DNA from: Halapricum salinum
Lineage (GTDB): Archaea > Halobacteriota > Halobacteria > Halobacteriales > Haloarculaceae
Direction: 5' to 3'
Assembly (NCBI RefSeq): GCF_004799665.1
Contig: NZ_CP031310.1
Location: 612,887 to 676,886, forward strand
DNA: 64,000 nucleotides
The notes below the pieces were generated by a model. The model had not been told where the DNA came from and did no database searches. It was given only the letters and a program-made list of their open reading frames with translations. The translations under genes were made by a program, and so were the position numbers. Shown here in pieces: positions 24,098 to 32,678 of the stretch; position 1 is the stretch's first letter, and each line of letters opens with the position of its first letter.

Positions 24098-25020
24098 TCG
24101 AACCAGCGTTCGGGCTCGCCTTCCTCGACGACCTCGAAGAAGCGCGTCTGAATCTCGTCGGTGATCGGGCCCTTCGTGCCCTTGCCGATCTCGTTGTCGT
24201 CGACAGTTCGGATCGGTGTGACCTCCGCCGCCGTGCCCGTGAAGAACAGTTCGTCGGCGGTATAGAGTTCGCCACGGGAGATGGTGGCGTCGTCGTGAAC
24301 GGTGTATCCCATGTCTCGGGCGAGTTCGATCACGGTACGGCGGGTGATCCCGTCGAGGATCGATTCCGCGAGTCCAGTCGTGTAGATCTCGCCGTCCCGG
24401 ACGAGAAAGAGGTTCTCGCCGGGGCCCTCGGCGACGTTGCCCTCCTTGTTGAGGACGATCGCCTCCTCGTAGCCGTTGCCCTTGGCTTCCAGGCTGGCGA
24501 GGACGCTGTTGACGTACGTCCCCGTCGTCTTGGCGTTGGTCGGGATCTGACTGGAGGCGTACTTTCGCCACGAAGAGATGGCGGTGTCGACGCCCTCTTC
24601 GAGCGCTTCCTCGCCCAGATACGCGCCCCACGGCCAGACCGCAATGGCGACCTGCTCGGGGGATTTCCCGGGATTGAGCCCGAGCGGACCGTATCCGTAG
24701 AATGCGATCGGGCGGATGTAACACGATTGCAGCCCCTCACGGTCGATCAGTTCGCGCGTCGCCTCGTCGAGTTCGCGTTTCGAGAAGGGGATGTCGATGT
24801 CGTAGACCTCCGCGGAGTTGAACAGGCGATCGAGGTGTTCCTCCCAGCGGAAGATCGCCGGCCCCTCGGCGGTGTCGTAACAGCGGACGCCCTCGAAGAC
24901 GCCAGTCCCGTAGTGCAGCGCGTGGGTCAGGACGTGGACCTGCGCGTCCTCGAAGTCGACGAACTCGCCGTCCATCCAGATCTCCTCGACGCCCTCGAAC
25001 ATCTCGGGTCGGTCTGTCAT
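24088..25020 (-). CDS. ilvE: Branched-chain amino acid aminotransferase
   Basis: 310 aa, PLP fold type IV. It interconverts Leu, Ile, Val and their 2-oxo acids. Family markers: IWMDGEFVDFEDAQVHVLTH at the start, HYGTGVFEGVRCY, the PLP lysine in NAKTTGTYVNS (about 158-168), EAIVLNKEGNVAEGPGENLF, ITRRTVIELARDMG and FFTGTAAEVTPI. The ATG at 25020 is where homology begins; the open frame extends much further upstream, but that part lies antisense to another gene. A CGTTCTTAACGG box (minus strand, about 25091-25102) may be the promoter, leaving a leader of about 50 nt with a small CCCC/GGGG hairpin. Confidence 0.93.
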   Translation of the reverse strand: MTDRPEMFEGVEEIWMDGEFVDFEDAQVHVLTHALHYGTGVFEGVRCYDTAEGPAIFRWEEHLDRLFNSAEVYDIDIPFSKRELDEATRELIDREGLQSCYIRPIAFYGYGPLGLNPGKSPEQVAIAVWPWGAYLGEEALEEGVDTAISSWRKYASSQIPTNAKTTGTYVNSVLASLEAKGNGYEEAIVLNKEGNVAEGPGENLFLVRDGEIYTTGLAESILDGITRRTVIELARDMGYTVHDDATISRGELYTADELFFTGTAAEVTPIRTVDDNEIGKGTKGPITDEIQTRFFEVVEEGEPERWFDYV

Positions 25021-25132
25021 CGATTGACCCCCCGACTGTACGCTCCAAGCGATGTCGTCTCGCCGTGCATACTCTCCCCAAAGAGGGGGACCGTTAAGAA
25101 CGTTCACGGTCCCGGGTGAGCGAGTGGCAGGG

Positions 25133-26557
25133 TCAGGATAGATCGAACGCGAATACCGACCCATCACGAGCGGTGGCGTACGCTCGATTACCGGTGACGA
25201 TCGGTTCGTGAAGGAACCGATCGCTCTCGAAGCGCCAGCGTTCAGCCCCATCTGAGCCATACGAGAGCAAGACAGATCGCTCCTCGCTCGACTCGAACAC
25301 CAGTGGCCCATCGGCGGTCGCGATTGGGGCGGCCAGATCAGGGACCGACTGTCGCCAGCGCTCGCTCCCGTCGGCCGGATCGAGCGCGTACAGGGTCGCG
25401 GTGTCGTCGGTGACGTAGACCGATTCGCCGACGATCGGACCGGCGTTGTTCGTCGCCTCCATCCCGAAACGCCAGCGTTCGCTGCCCGTATCGTCGAGTG
25501 CGAACACCGTCCCGCCGTACTCCGTACAGACGATCGAATAGTCCGCGTCGGCTGGCGTCGGCAAGGCTGCGACTGCGGTCGGGACGAAGTTGTCGGTCCA
25601 CGGCGGATCGTAGCGCCACTGCTCGGCCCCGGTCGCGACCGAGCGGGCGATGATGGCCCCCTCGTCGTCGAGTTCCGGCGGTGTGACGAAACAGTGACCG
25701 CCAGCGACGAGCGGCGGTTCGTTCGGTGCTCGAAGCCCCCGGCCCTCCCGTTGCCAGTGTCGATCCCCGGTCGCGGGATCGTATGCGGCCATCGCTTGCA
25801 CCCCGGCTCGATAGAGCAATCGTCCATCGACGAGTTGTGCGCCCATCGCATCGCCGGCCTCGGATTCCCACTCGATAGAACCGTCGGGAGCGAGTGCGTA
25901 CAGCGTCCGGCCGCTGGAGCGGGGCGCGTCGGTACTGTCGCCTGCGAACACTGTCCCGTCCCGCCCTGCGACGAAGTGAGGCGTGAAGAGGTCAGTTCGT
26001 TCCCACTGCCGAGTTCCGCCCTGGTCGAACGCGACGACTCGGGGCCGATCACGGTATGAATTACTCGCCGTGGTGAGGTGGACGCGTCCGTCGTGTACGA
26101 ACGGCGGATTCGCGACGGGTGCTCTGGTGACCGACCGCCACGCGACGGTGCCGTCCGTGCTTTCGAACGCCACGACACCGCCGAACGGATCGGGGTCATC
26201 AGAACCAACGGGTGCGAACGATGGGGGGCCTGCCCCGACGTAGACCCGGCCGGTTCGCGGATCGTGAGCCGGCGGATGTTGAACGGGTTCGGAAAGTTGC
26301 ATCGACCAGCGGAGACGTGGGTGTCGAGCGGTGCGCCGCTGGACGTCGATCTCCTCATCGGGCAACGGGCGTGGTGTGTCCGTTGGTTCGGGTGTCTCCT
26401 GGGGCGTGGAACGGGCTGTCGGTCGCCGGGTCGTCGGTGTCGGCGTCTCTGACAGCCTTGTGGTTCGATCGGAGGTGGGCGGCGACTCTCGTTCCCCGGT
26501 CGAACAGCCAGCGAGAACACCTGCAAGCGCGAGGAGATACGATCGTCGGCTCGACAT
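25133..26557 (-). CDS. PQQ-repeat beta-propeller lipoprotein (Tat-exported)
   Basis: 474 aa. The N-terminus MSSRRSYLLALAGVLAGC combines a twin-arginine (Arg4-Arg5) with a lipobox (LAGC, Cys18), the usual haloarchaeal Tat lipoprotein signal. A Thr/Pro-rich linker follows (about 20-75). From about 85 to the end there are seven or so repeats of the PQQ/WD40-like kind, seen as recurring motifs GTVAWRS, GTRQWERT, GSIEWESE, GDRHWQRE, GAEQWRYDP, GSERWRFG, GSERWRQS and GAERWRFE, each spaced by YALxPxDG-like strands. Such propellers act as ligand-binding or scaffolding lipoproteins on the outside of the membrane; no catalytic residues for an alcohol dehydrogenase are seen. ATG 26557 is preferred over an upstream ATG (26650) because it places the signal peptide at the start. 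Confidence 0.85.
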   Translation of the reverse strand: MSSRRSYLLALAGVLAGCSTGERESPPTSDRTTRLSETPTPTTRRPTARSTPQETPEPTDTPRPLPDEEIDVQRRTARHPRLRWSMQLSEPVQHPPAHDPRTGRVYVGAGPPSFAPVGSDDPDPFGGVVAFESTDGTVAWRSVTRAPVANPPFVHDGRVHLTTASNSYRDRPRVVAFDQGGTRQWERTDLFTPHFVAGRDGTVFAGDSTDAPRSSGRTLYALAPDGSIEWESEAGDAMGAQLVDGRLLYRAGVQAMAAYDPATGDRHWQREGRGLRAPNEPPLVAGGHCFVTPPELDDEGAIIARSVATGAEQWRYDPPWTDNFVPTAVAALPTPADADYSIVCTEYGGTVFALDDTGSERWRFGMEATNNAGPIVGESVYVTDDTATLYALDPADGSERWRQSVPDLAAPIATADGPLVFESSEERSVLLSYGSDGAERWRFESDRFLHEPIVTGNRAYATARDGSVFAFDLS

Positions 26558-26616
26558 GAGTCGATACTGGACAGACGATCGGTAAAAATCCAACGGGAAA
26601 CAGTAGAAATGAATAG

Positions 26617-27504
26617 CTACAGCTCCCGCCAGGAGTTCCGAGGCTCCCACCCCAGCACCTCCTCTGCCCGCTGCGTGTCGATCAGCGCCTCGTGGCCCCC
26701 GAAGTCCGTCCGCACCTCGGCCCCGGGATAGCGTCGCTCGATCACCTCGCTCGTCGGCGTCTCACAGGAGGTATTCGGCGCAGAGAGGAAGATCGGTTCG
26801 TGGCCCTCGAAGTCGGCCTCGGCGGCCAGCCGGACCGCGCGGGCGGCGTCGTCGATATCGAGATACGAAAAGAGCGTGTTGTGGTCGGCGTGCATCCGGC
26901 CCGCGGCCTCGATCCCCTGCAGTCGGCGGTCGGCCTGGACGAACGTCTCCCACTGCTCCTCCCGGGAGGTCACCCACGGGAACCGCAACGAGGTGACCGT
27001 CCGCGGCGACCGATCCCGACGGCCGAAGCCAGCAGCGACCGTCTCCAGAGTCTGCTTGCCCATTCCGTAGGGGTTCGAGGGCGTCAGATCGATCGACTCG
27101 TCGATCGGCAGAAACGCGGGTGCCAGCGGCTCGGATTCGAAACCTGCGCCCATCGCGCTGAGACTCGACGCCAGCACCACTGACTCGACGCCGAGCGCCT
27201 GGACAGCTTCGAGTACGTAGTAGGAACTCATCGCGTTGCTCTCGAAGACCGCGTGTTCGGGATGGTGATCCGGCGTCGGGAGCATCCCCAGGTGGACCAC
27301 AGCGTCGGGTTCGGCGGCGGAGAGTGAGCCGTAGACCTCTCCTGGGTCGGTGAGATCCGTGGTTCGATAGGCGTCTTCGGGCCCGCCCGAAGGTTTGCCG
27401 CGGTTGCAGTTCACAGTCTGGAAACCGTGGTCGTTCAGTTCGGCGAGGGTGGCCTTCCCGATCGTACCGCTGCCGCCGGTGACGACGACGGTGTCGATAG
27501 CCAT
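26617..27504 (-). CDS. NAD-dependent epimerase/dehydratase (extended SDR)
   Basis: 295 aa. Rossmann motif TGGSGTIG (residues 9-16) binds NAD(P); VVHLGMLPTP corresponds to the conserved HLA-type strand, and YGMGKQ gives the catalytic YxxxK, with SSLSAMGAG holding the serine. It resembles UronD/epimerase-type SDRs acting on sugars or sugar acids, but the substrate cannot be read from sequence. It is separated from the lipoprotein gene by 59 bp and lies 59 bp after ribB on the same strand. The ATG at 27504 is used since homology starts at once there. Confidence 0.82.
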   Translation of the reverse strand: MAIDTVVVTGGSGTIGKATLAELNDHGFQTVNCNRGKPSGGPEDAYRTTDLTDPGEVYGSLSAAEPDAVVHLGMLPTPDHHPEHAVFESNAMSSYYVLEAVQALGVESVVLASSLSAMGAGFESEPLAPAFLPIDESIDLTPSNPYGMGKQTLETVAAGFGRRDRSPRTVTSLRFPWVTSREEQWETFVQADRRLQGIEAAGRMHADHNTLFSYLDIDDAARAVRLAAEADFEGHEPIFLSAPNTSCETPTSEVIERRYPGAEVRTDFGGHEALIDTQRAEEVLGWEPRNSWREL

Positions 27505-27563
27505 AGCGACGAATGCCGACCCGGAGAAATGAGAGTGACGGCCCGAATCAGCTCGGGACCCGC

Positions 27564-28238
27564 TCAACCAAGCTGCTCGACCAGATCCCGGCCCTCGACG
27601 TAGACGAGATCGTGTTCGGCCGCGTATTCGCGGGCGTCGGCGGGCGAGCGCGCGAGGCCGGTCTCGTCGTCGAGCATCTCACAGACGACGACCGCCGACG
27701 GCAAGCCAGCAGCCTCGGCGAGCGCGATCCCGAGTTCGGTGTGCCCTTTCCGGTCGGCGAGCAATCCGGGCGCGGCCCGGAGCAAGTGGACGTGGCCGGG
27801 CGAGCGGAACGACCCCGCAAAGTCGAAGTCGGCGGGATCGGCCGCGGCGTCGGCGAGTGCGGTGATCGTCAGCGCGCGGTCCTCGTCGGTGATTCCAGTG
27901 TACGTATCGCGGTGGTTGACCGTCAGCGAGAACGACGAGCGCTCGTCGTAGCCGAGTTCGTGATCCGCCGCGGTCGGATGGTCGAGCAGCTCCTGGGCGA
28001 AGGGCAGATCGAAGGTCGCGGCTACGCTATCGGCGAGCGCGACACAGACCAATCCACCGGCGTCGTTTCGCATCCGGGCGACCGCCTCGGGTGTCACCGC
28101 GCCGGCGGGGTAGATCAGGTCAGTCTCGCCCTCTCGGTCGGCGGCGTCGTGGACGAGGACCGGCTGGCCCTCGCGGAACGCGGTGATCGCGTGGTCGATG
28201 CTCGCTGCGGCGGTGGGGAAATCGTCACTCGTGGACAT
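27564..28238 (-). CDS. ribB: 3,4-dihydroxy-2-butanone 4-phosphate synthase
   Basis: 224 aa, single-domain (no GTP cyclohydrolase II part). It turns ribulose 5-phosphate into the four-carbon unit of riboflavin plus formate. Motifs: [19 protein letters not shown] (DxxxREgE active-site loop), [33 protein letters not shown] (HRDTxTGIsa), [12 protein letters not shown] and the C-terminal [14 protein letters not shown] with VVCEML. It starts 14 bases inside the end of ribK on the same strand, so both are translated from one transcript; two successive riboflavin/FMN genes support each other. Confidence 0.93.
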   Translation of the reverse strand: MSTSDDFPTAAASIDHAITAFREGQPVLVHDAADREGETDLIYPAGAVTPEAVARMRNDAGGLVCVALADSVAATFDLPFAQELLDHPTAADHELGYDERSSFSLTVNHRDTYTGITDEDRALTITALADAAADPADFDFAGSFRSPGHVHLLRAAPGLLADRKGHTELGIALAEAAGLPSAVVVCEMLDDETGLARSPADAREYAAEHDLVYVEGRDLVEQLG

Positions 28239-28920
28239 GGATAGTGATGGTGTCGCCGTCGTCGGCGTCGAATTGCTCGCGGAGTTTGTCGGGCGCGATC
28301 ACTTCGAGCTGGTCGTCGCCGTGATGGGTGCGCTCGGGTGCGATGACGTGGGCCTGGTCGTAGGTCCCGGCGTCGAACTCGACCGTCGCGGGGTAGCAGT
28401 AGGCCGGCCCGTAGGTTCGTTCCTCGTCCTCCCAGCCCTCGATGACGGTCGGATCGAGTGCATCCATCCGAGCACGCTCGCGGACGCTCTCGGCGTCGAG
28501 ATCGACGTTCAGCGTCCCCGCAAACGGTTCGTAGCCCAGCTTTTCGGTGAACTGGCGCATATAGCCAGGCAGTGTGATGTAGTGGCCGCCCTCGTTCATC
28601 CCGCTCGTGAGCGCGCCCGTGAGCGTCACGCCGACCTGGGACTCGAAGATGCGCTGGTAGTGTGCGTACTCCCGCTGGAGCAGCGCCTCACCTTCGCTGG
28701 TGATCGAGACCCACTGGCCGTCGCTGACGATCTCGCGCTCGACCAGCCCCTCCTCGTCGAGACGCTGGAGACGCCGTGAGGCGGTCTGTGTCGAGGCGTC
28801 GAGTTTGCCAGCCAGTCCCGAACAGGAGACTTTCGACTCCCCGCCCAGCGCTCCGGCCAGTGCCAGCATCTTCAGCGTCCGGAGTTCGTCATATCCGACA
28901 GTCCGTCCCGACAGGTCCAT
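28225..28920 (-). CDS. ribK: CTP-dependent riboflavin kinase with N-terminal HTH domain
   Basis: 231 aa. Archaeal RibK phosphorylates riboflavin to FMN using CTP. Residues about 1-90 are a winged helix-turn-helix ([33 protein letters not shown]), while about 95-231 carry the DUF120 kinase domain with [31 protein letters not shown] and VIAPERTHH. The fused HTH occurs in many archaeal RibK proteins and suggests that the enzyme also represses riboflavin genes when flavin is plentiful; that is family knowledge. Here it heads the ribK-ribB pair, so autoregulation of the pair is a reasonable inference. Confidence 0.92.
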   Translation of the reverse strand: MDLSGRTVGYDELRTLKMLALAGALGGESKVSCSGLAGKLDASTQTASRRLQRLDEEGLVEREIVSDGQWVSITSEGEALLQREYAHYQRIFESQVGVTLTGALTSGMNEGGHYITLPGYMRQFTEKLGYEPFAGTLNVDLDAESVRERARMDALDPTVIEGWEDEERTYGPAYCYPATVEFDAGTYDQAHVIAPERTHHGDDQLEVIAPDKLREQFDADDGDTITIHVHE

Positions 28921-29020
28921 ACTCGAACTGGGGAATCGCCACTCATAAGCATACCGGAGATTGTACGCTTCTCAGAATTGGAATGGGAGATCGTGAGGGA
29001 TTTCGGGGATAATTTCCGAA

Positions 29021-30004
29021 TCAGTCGCCGTATTCCACGAGCGGGTCGTCGGCCCAGAAGTCGCTCTGCTTTTTGAGTTTCGGGACCCAGGTGTCGTTTT
29101 CAGTCGAGAGCATCGCGACGCGGGACTCGGGGACCTCCTTGATCTCGTCGTGGGCGGGGAGGAATCGCTGCATCTCCTCGGCGAATTCGACGACGTCGTC
29201 GTGGTCGAGCATCGAATTCCTGTCCAGTCGACCGCGGGAGTGGCCGATGTGCATGTAGGCTTTGAGTTCGACGAAGTCCGCGTTCGCGCGGTCGCACATC
29301 GCGGCGTACCACTCGGGGTGGTGGACGTTCTCGCCACCCACGAGAGTCGTCCGAATGACAGTCCGCGTGTCGTCCTTTGCAGCGAGGACGTCCAGCGTCT
29401 CGATCAGGCGTTCCCAGAGGTCCTCCTCGACAGGCTTGACCGTGTTCTCGAAGGTGCCTCGGTCGGGTGCGTCGACCGAGACGTATAGCTGGGTGGGATC
29501 ACAGCGCTCGAGCACCTCGGGGTTGGTGCCGTTGCTGACGAGGAAGGTCGTGATGTCCCGCGCGTGAAACTCCTCGATGAGTTCGGGGAGATAGGGATAG
29601 AGCGTGGGTTCGCCGTCGAGACTGATGGCGACGTGGCGTGGTTCCATCGCCTGCTCGAAGACGTCGTCGGGGACGTTGTCGTTACCGCCGTAGCCCGACA
29701 GGAGTTTTCGCTGGAGGTCGATAGAGGCGTCGACGACGGCCTCGGGGTCGTCCCACTCGACATCGCCGAGTTCGTAGGCGTGGCCGGCGTGATCGCGCCA
29801 GCAGAAGACACAGCGCTCGTTACACTTGACGACGGGCGTCATCTGCATGCAGCGATGGCTCTCGATACCGTAGAAGACGTACTTGTAACATTTGCCCTCC
29901 CCCTGGAGGGCGTTGTCGGTCCAGCCGCAGGTCTGGGCCGCAGTGTGGTTGACACTGTGGTAGTCGGGGTCGTCGACCTGTTTCGGCCCGTCCGACTCGC
30001 TCAT
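29021..30004 (-). CDS. taw1: tRNA 4-demethylwyosine synthase (radical SAM)
   Basis: 327 aa. Taw1/TYW1 builds the tricyclic wyosine base at G37 of tRNA-Phe from N1-methylguanosine and pyruvate. The radical SAM site is CNERCVFCWR, and the extra cysteines in TAAQTCGW, GKCYKY and SHRCMQM fit the second iron-sulfur cluster of the family. AISLDGEPTLYPYLPELIEE and FLVSNGTNPEVL are conserved core blocks. ATG 30004 is chosen over 30031 because homology starts with the Cys-rich part and the first residues are non-conserved either way. It stands alone, read from its own promoter. Confidence 0.92.
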   Translation of the reverse strand: MSESDGPKQVDDPDYHSVNHTAAQTCGWTDNALQGEGKCYKYVFYGIESHRCMQMTPVVKCNERCVFCWRDHAGHAYELGDVEWDDPEAVVDASIDLQRKLLSGYGGNDNVPDDVFEQAMEPRHVAISLDGEPTLYPYLPELIEEFHARDITTFLVSNGTNPEVLERCDPTQLYVSVDAPDRGTFENTVKPVEEDLWERLIETLDVLAAKDDTRTVIRTTLVGGENVHHPEWYAAMCDRANADFVELKAYMHIGHSRGRLDRNSMLDHDDVVEFAEEMQRFLPAHDEIKEVPESRVAMLSTENDTWVPKLKKQSDFWADDPLVEYGD

Positions 30005-30078
30005 ACGCCTCTCAAGAATGCCAACACGCAAAAACAGCAGGGTATCGGAACGGCGAACACGGACGTAGTGTCGAGTAC

Positions 30079-31038
30079 CTACGACGACGCGTCGGACTCA
30101 TCGACCCAGTCCGGTTGTGTGATCGTGACGGCGTCGTAGCCGACAGTCAGATCGCTGCCGTACGTCCCGCTCGGCGTTTCGAACAGGACAGTAATCGACT
30201 GAATCCGTCCATCAGCGGTGACGACCATCTCGCCATCGACCGACTGGATTCGATCCTGATCGAACTCGAGCTCCAGATTCTCGTTGCTGTTCAACGCGGT
30301 CTGGTTCAGTGAATCGCTCTCGTAGACGTAGGCGGTCTCTCCATCGACCGACGTGGTTCCAGTCTGGTCCCACTCGACGATTCCAGCGTACGCGATGCCA
30401 CCGATGATCGTGAACGCAGCCAGGAAATTGACGCCGACACCGACGTTCCCGCCGCGCTCACCGTAGCGAATCTCGCCACTGGTGCTGTTCCGGTAGGCGA
30501 CGTAGTCGGGCGTCGTGTAGAGCGCTAACTCCTCACCGGACGGTCTCGAGACTCGGAGAAACTCCGTATTGGTTCCTGAATCGTTTTGCAAGTGGAGGCC
30601 GATTTCCTGGGATCCGTTGTACAGCGTCAGGTCCAACTGGGTAGCGTTCGCGAAGGGGTCGGAAGCGTTGAGACCGGACACGACGCTCGATGGCTCCGGT
30701 TCCGAATCGTCCGTCCCGTCGCCCGGCTCCGGCGTGTCCTCCGGCGTCGGCGTGTCTTCCGGCGTCTCATCTGAATCGTCCGGCGTCGGTGTATCCTCTG
30801 GAGTCGGTGTATCCCCCGGTGTCGGCGTGTCGTCTGAATCGTCCTCGTCCGGCGTCTCATCTGAATCGTCCGGTGTCGGCGTGCCATCCGGCGTCGGCGT
30901 GGAATCCATCGCCGGGTCGTCCGTCGTCTGTCCGTCCATCGGCGACTCTGTCGGTGACGCAGTGCCGCCACCACCGCCCCCGCTACAGCCCGCGAGCAAC
31001 ACCATCACGACGGTCAGAATCGTGAGTGTCTTTCGCAT
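30079..31038 (-). CDS. Secreted lipoprotein with Thr/Pro/Asp-rich linker
   Basis: 319 aa. The signal peptide MRKTLTILTVVMVLLAGC ends in a lipobox with Cys18, followed by a Gly run. Residues about 25-105 are a low-complexity linker built on TPTP, DETP and EDTP words, the type of spacer that lifts a domain off the membrane and is a glycosylation target in haloarchaea. The C-terminal 200 residues form a folded domain with alternating strands (SQEIGLHLQN, EFLRVSRPSGEELALYTTP, GEIRYGERG, GEMVVTADGRIQSITVLF), like other haloarchaeal lipoproteins of unknown role (DUF7537-like, unverified). A short hydrophobic patch (VNFLAAFTIIGGIAYAGIVEW) is inside the domain. Confidence 0.8.
   Translation of the reverse strand: MRKTLTILTVVMVLLAGCSGGGGGGTASPTESPMDGQTTDDPAMDSTPTPDGTPTPDDSDETPDEDDSDDTPTPGDTPTPEDTPTPDDSDETPEDTPTPEDTPEPGDGTDDSEPEPSSVVSGLNASDPFANATQLDLTLYNGSQEIGLHLQNDSGTNTEFLRVSRPSGEELALYTTPDYVAYRNSTSGEIRYGERGGNVGVGVNFLAAFTIIGGIAYAGIVEWDQTGTTSVDGETAYVYESDSLNQTALNSNENLELEFDQDRIQSVDGEMVVTADGRIQSITVLFETPSGTYGSDLTVGYDAVTITQPDWVDESDASS
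30690..30910. repeat. Degenerate coding repeats of the lipoprotein linker
   Basis: The DNA is made of recurring GGCGTCGGCGTGTC, CCGGCGTCTCATC and TGAATCGTCCGG words (plus strand), coding for the TPTP/DETP/EDTP linker. Such in-frame repeats expand or shrink readily, so the linker length probably varies between strains. Confidence 0.75.
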
Positions 31039-31247
31039 GCAACGATATTTCAAAACACACTACAAATAGATGATGGAAAAGGTAACATTTCACTAGTCGA
31101 TCTAGTCGGAAAAGCCGATAGTCGCTCCGGTGAGACGCGAACGCGGTCCGTGCTCGGGGCCGCGAGGACGACTGTCGAAGATTCGCCGGTCGGAGCAGTG
31201 GCGTTTCGGCACGCGAAGAAACGGAGAAAACGTTTTCAACCGAGTCT

Positions 31248-31718
31248 ATGAACATCGATACTGTGAGTCCTGCGAACGAACAGGCGCGTGTGACACTCGA
31301 CGTCTGCCTTCGCTCGGCAGTGGCAGGCGTCACCGAAGCGCGACAGGAGGAGGTGCTGGATCGCGTCCAACAGCTCAGTCGAACCGGGATCATCGACGAG
31401 GTGACTGTCCACTACTGGGGCGGCCGCGTCGCGGCCCCGAACGACGGGACGCGCAACGACAGCGGCACGCCGGACATCGTCACGGAGTTGTACGACGTCA
31501 CCGAAGACAGTGACATCACTCTGGAGCCGTTCTTCCGCGAGAAGGCGGGGGACCGCGAAAATCGGACGGTGCTCTTTTTGCCCGTCGTCTGCCTGGTGGT
31601 CCGTCGCGACGAGGAGATCGCAGCCGTCTATCCCTCGACCGACGGAGACGAACACCGGACCCTGCAGGACGGACTGGCAGCGCTCGCCGAGGACGAGACG
31701 TGGGCGAATCTGGCCTGA
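31248..31718 (+). CDS. Small HTH-like haloarchaeal protein, function unknown
   Basis: 156 aa, no signal or membrane segment. The first half looks like a small regulatory or ligand-binding fold: a strand (QARVTLDVCLRSAVAGV), a helix with paired arginine and leucine residues (RQEEVLDRVQQLSRTGII) and another strand (VTVHYWGGRVA). This pattern recurs in haloarchaeal small proteins annotated as HTH_63, but I cannot confirm the assignment. The second half has FLPVVCLVVRRDEEIAAVYP and an acidic tail. It ends 39 bases before the RecA-fold gene on the same strand, though that gene has its own TATA-like box, so the pair may be partly independent. Confidence 0.65.
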   Translation: MNIDTVSPANEQARVTLDVCLRSAVAGVTEARQEEVLDRVQQLSRTGIIDEVTVHYWGGRVAAPNDGTRNDSGTPDIVTELYDVTEDSDITLEPFFREKAGDRENRTVLFLPVVCLVVRRDEEIAAVYPSTDGDEHRTLQDGLAALAEDETWANLA

Positions 31719-31757
31719 CGCGAAGGCTTATCAAGACGGACCGAAATTACTGCCCCG

Positions 31758-32633
31758 ATGCCGTACCATCCAGCACGGGCCAGGGAACTCAGCAACAGCA
31801 TCGGACGGATTCCGTTCGGGTTTCCGACGCTCGATAGTCGGTTCGACGGACTGCCGGCCGGAACGGCGACGTTGCTCGTCGGCGCGCCCGACGCCGGGAC
31901 CGACGCCTACGCTTTCACCCACGCCGCACAGCTGCTGTTGTTGAAACACGCCCCGCGGTACACGGACCGGAAGATCAACGACGCTGTCCGCCAACGCATC
32001 CCGAGTTCAGTCCACTACGTGACACTCAACCACCCGCCTGAACGCGTCCTCGACGGGATGGACGCGGTCTTGTCGGCCCGGCAGTTCAACATCCTCGCCG
32101 AGCACCTGGAGATTACGGACTTCTCGGACGACTTCTTCGATCTCGCGCCCGTTCCCGACCCACTTCGTCGAGCAGCCCACGAGAAAGAAGCCGAGGACCT
32201 CCCCGAGGAACCGGCGACCGAGGCGTCGTTCGAGCGACTCCTGAATCGTCTCGCCGAGCACCTCGAAGGCGTCGGCGACGACACGCTCATCTTCGTCGAC
32301 TCGCTGACCGCCTTCGAGCGCGGTCGCCACTTCGGCGTCGAGTGGGGAGACGTGCTGGGCCTGCTCGAGGGACTGCGCCACGCCGCCTCCGAGTGGGGCG
32401 GCCTCGTGAACGTCCTCTATCACGCTCGTCCGGAGAAAGTCCGCAGCGACGAGACGATCAACACCGCGCTGGACGGCTGTCTGTACTTCTACGTCAACGA
32501 CCGCGGGACAAACGCTCGAAAGACGATGCGGATCGGCGACTTCAACGGCGCGCTGAGTCGCCGCCACCAGGTCGTCTACGAGACCAAAGTCGGCGACACC
32601 GGCTTCGGCGTCTCCTCCAGTCGGAACGTCTGA
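31758..32633 (+). CDS. RecA-fold (KaiC/RadA-like) protein with a degenerate Walker A
   Basis: 291 aa. The RecA superfamily layout is visible: FGFPTLDSRFDGLPAGTATLLVG (the entry to the P-loop), then a hydrophobic Walker B strand TLIFVDSLTAF near 180 and the ArgS-proximal strand VLYHARPE. However the P-loop itself reads GAPDAGTD (42-49) where a GxxxxGK(S/T) is required: the lysine is Thr48 and the Ser/Thr is Asp49, so ATP binding by the usual means is not expected. The protein belongs with haloarchaeal 'HTR-like' RecA-fold proteins of unknown role. Its start has a GCTTATCA box about 29 nt upstream. It is followed by argS after 45 bases. Confidence 0.75.
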   Translation: MPYHPARARELSNSIGRIPFGFPTLDSRFDGLPAGTATLLVGAPDAGTDAYAFTHAAQLLLLKHAPRYTDRKINDAVRQRIPSSVHYVTLNHPPERVLDGMDAVLSARQFNILAEHLEITDFSDDFFDLAPVPDPLRRAAHEKEAEDLPEEPATEASFERLLNRLAEHLEGVGDDTLIFVDSLTAFERGRHFGVEWGDVLGLLEGLRHAASEWGGLVNVLYHARPEKVRSDETINTALDGCLYFYVNDRGTNARKTMRIGDFNGALSRRHQVVYETKVGDTGFGVSSSRNV

Positions 32634-32646
32634 TCCCAACCCGTTA

Positions 32647-32656
32647 CCCCTATACC
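32647..32656 (+). promoter_or_regulatory. TATA box of argS
   Basis: CCCCTATACC is centred about 27 nt upstream of the argS ATG (32679), the standard spacing for a leaderless transcript. Confidence 0.5.
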
Positions 32657-32678
32657 CGCCGCTGGAAAACGACTGGAT

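Noticed and set aside
25021-26526. Upstream in-frame extension of ilvE
   Set aside because: The frame stays open for about 500 further codons, but that part is on the same strand as, and out of frame with, the lipoprotein gene, and has no homology with aminotransferases.
30690-30910. CRISPR-like repeats
   Set aside because: The repeated words are in frame with the lipoprotein's Thr/Pro/Asp linker, vary in spacing and have no spacers.
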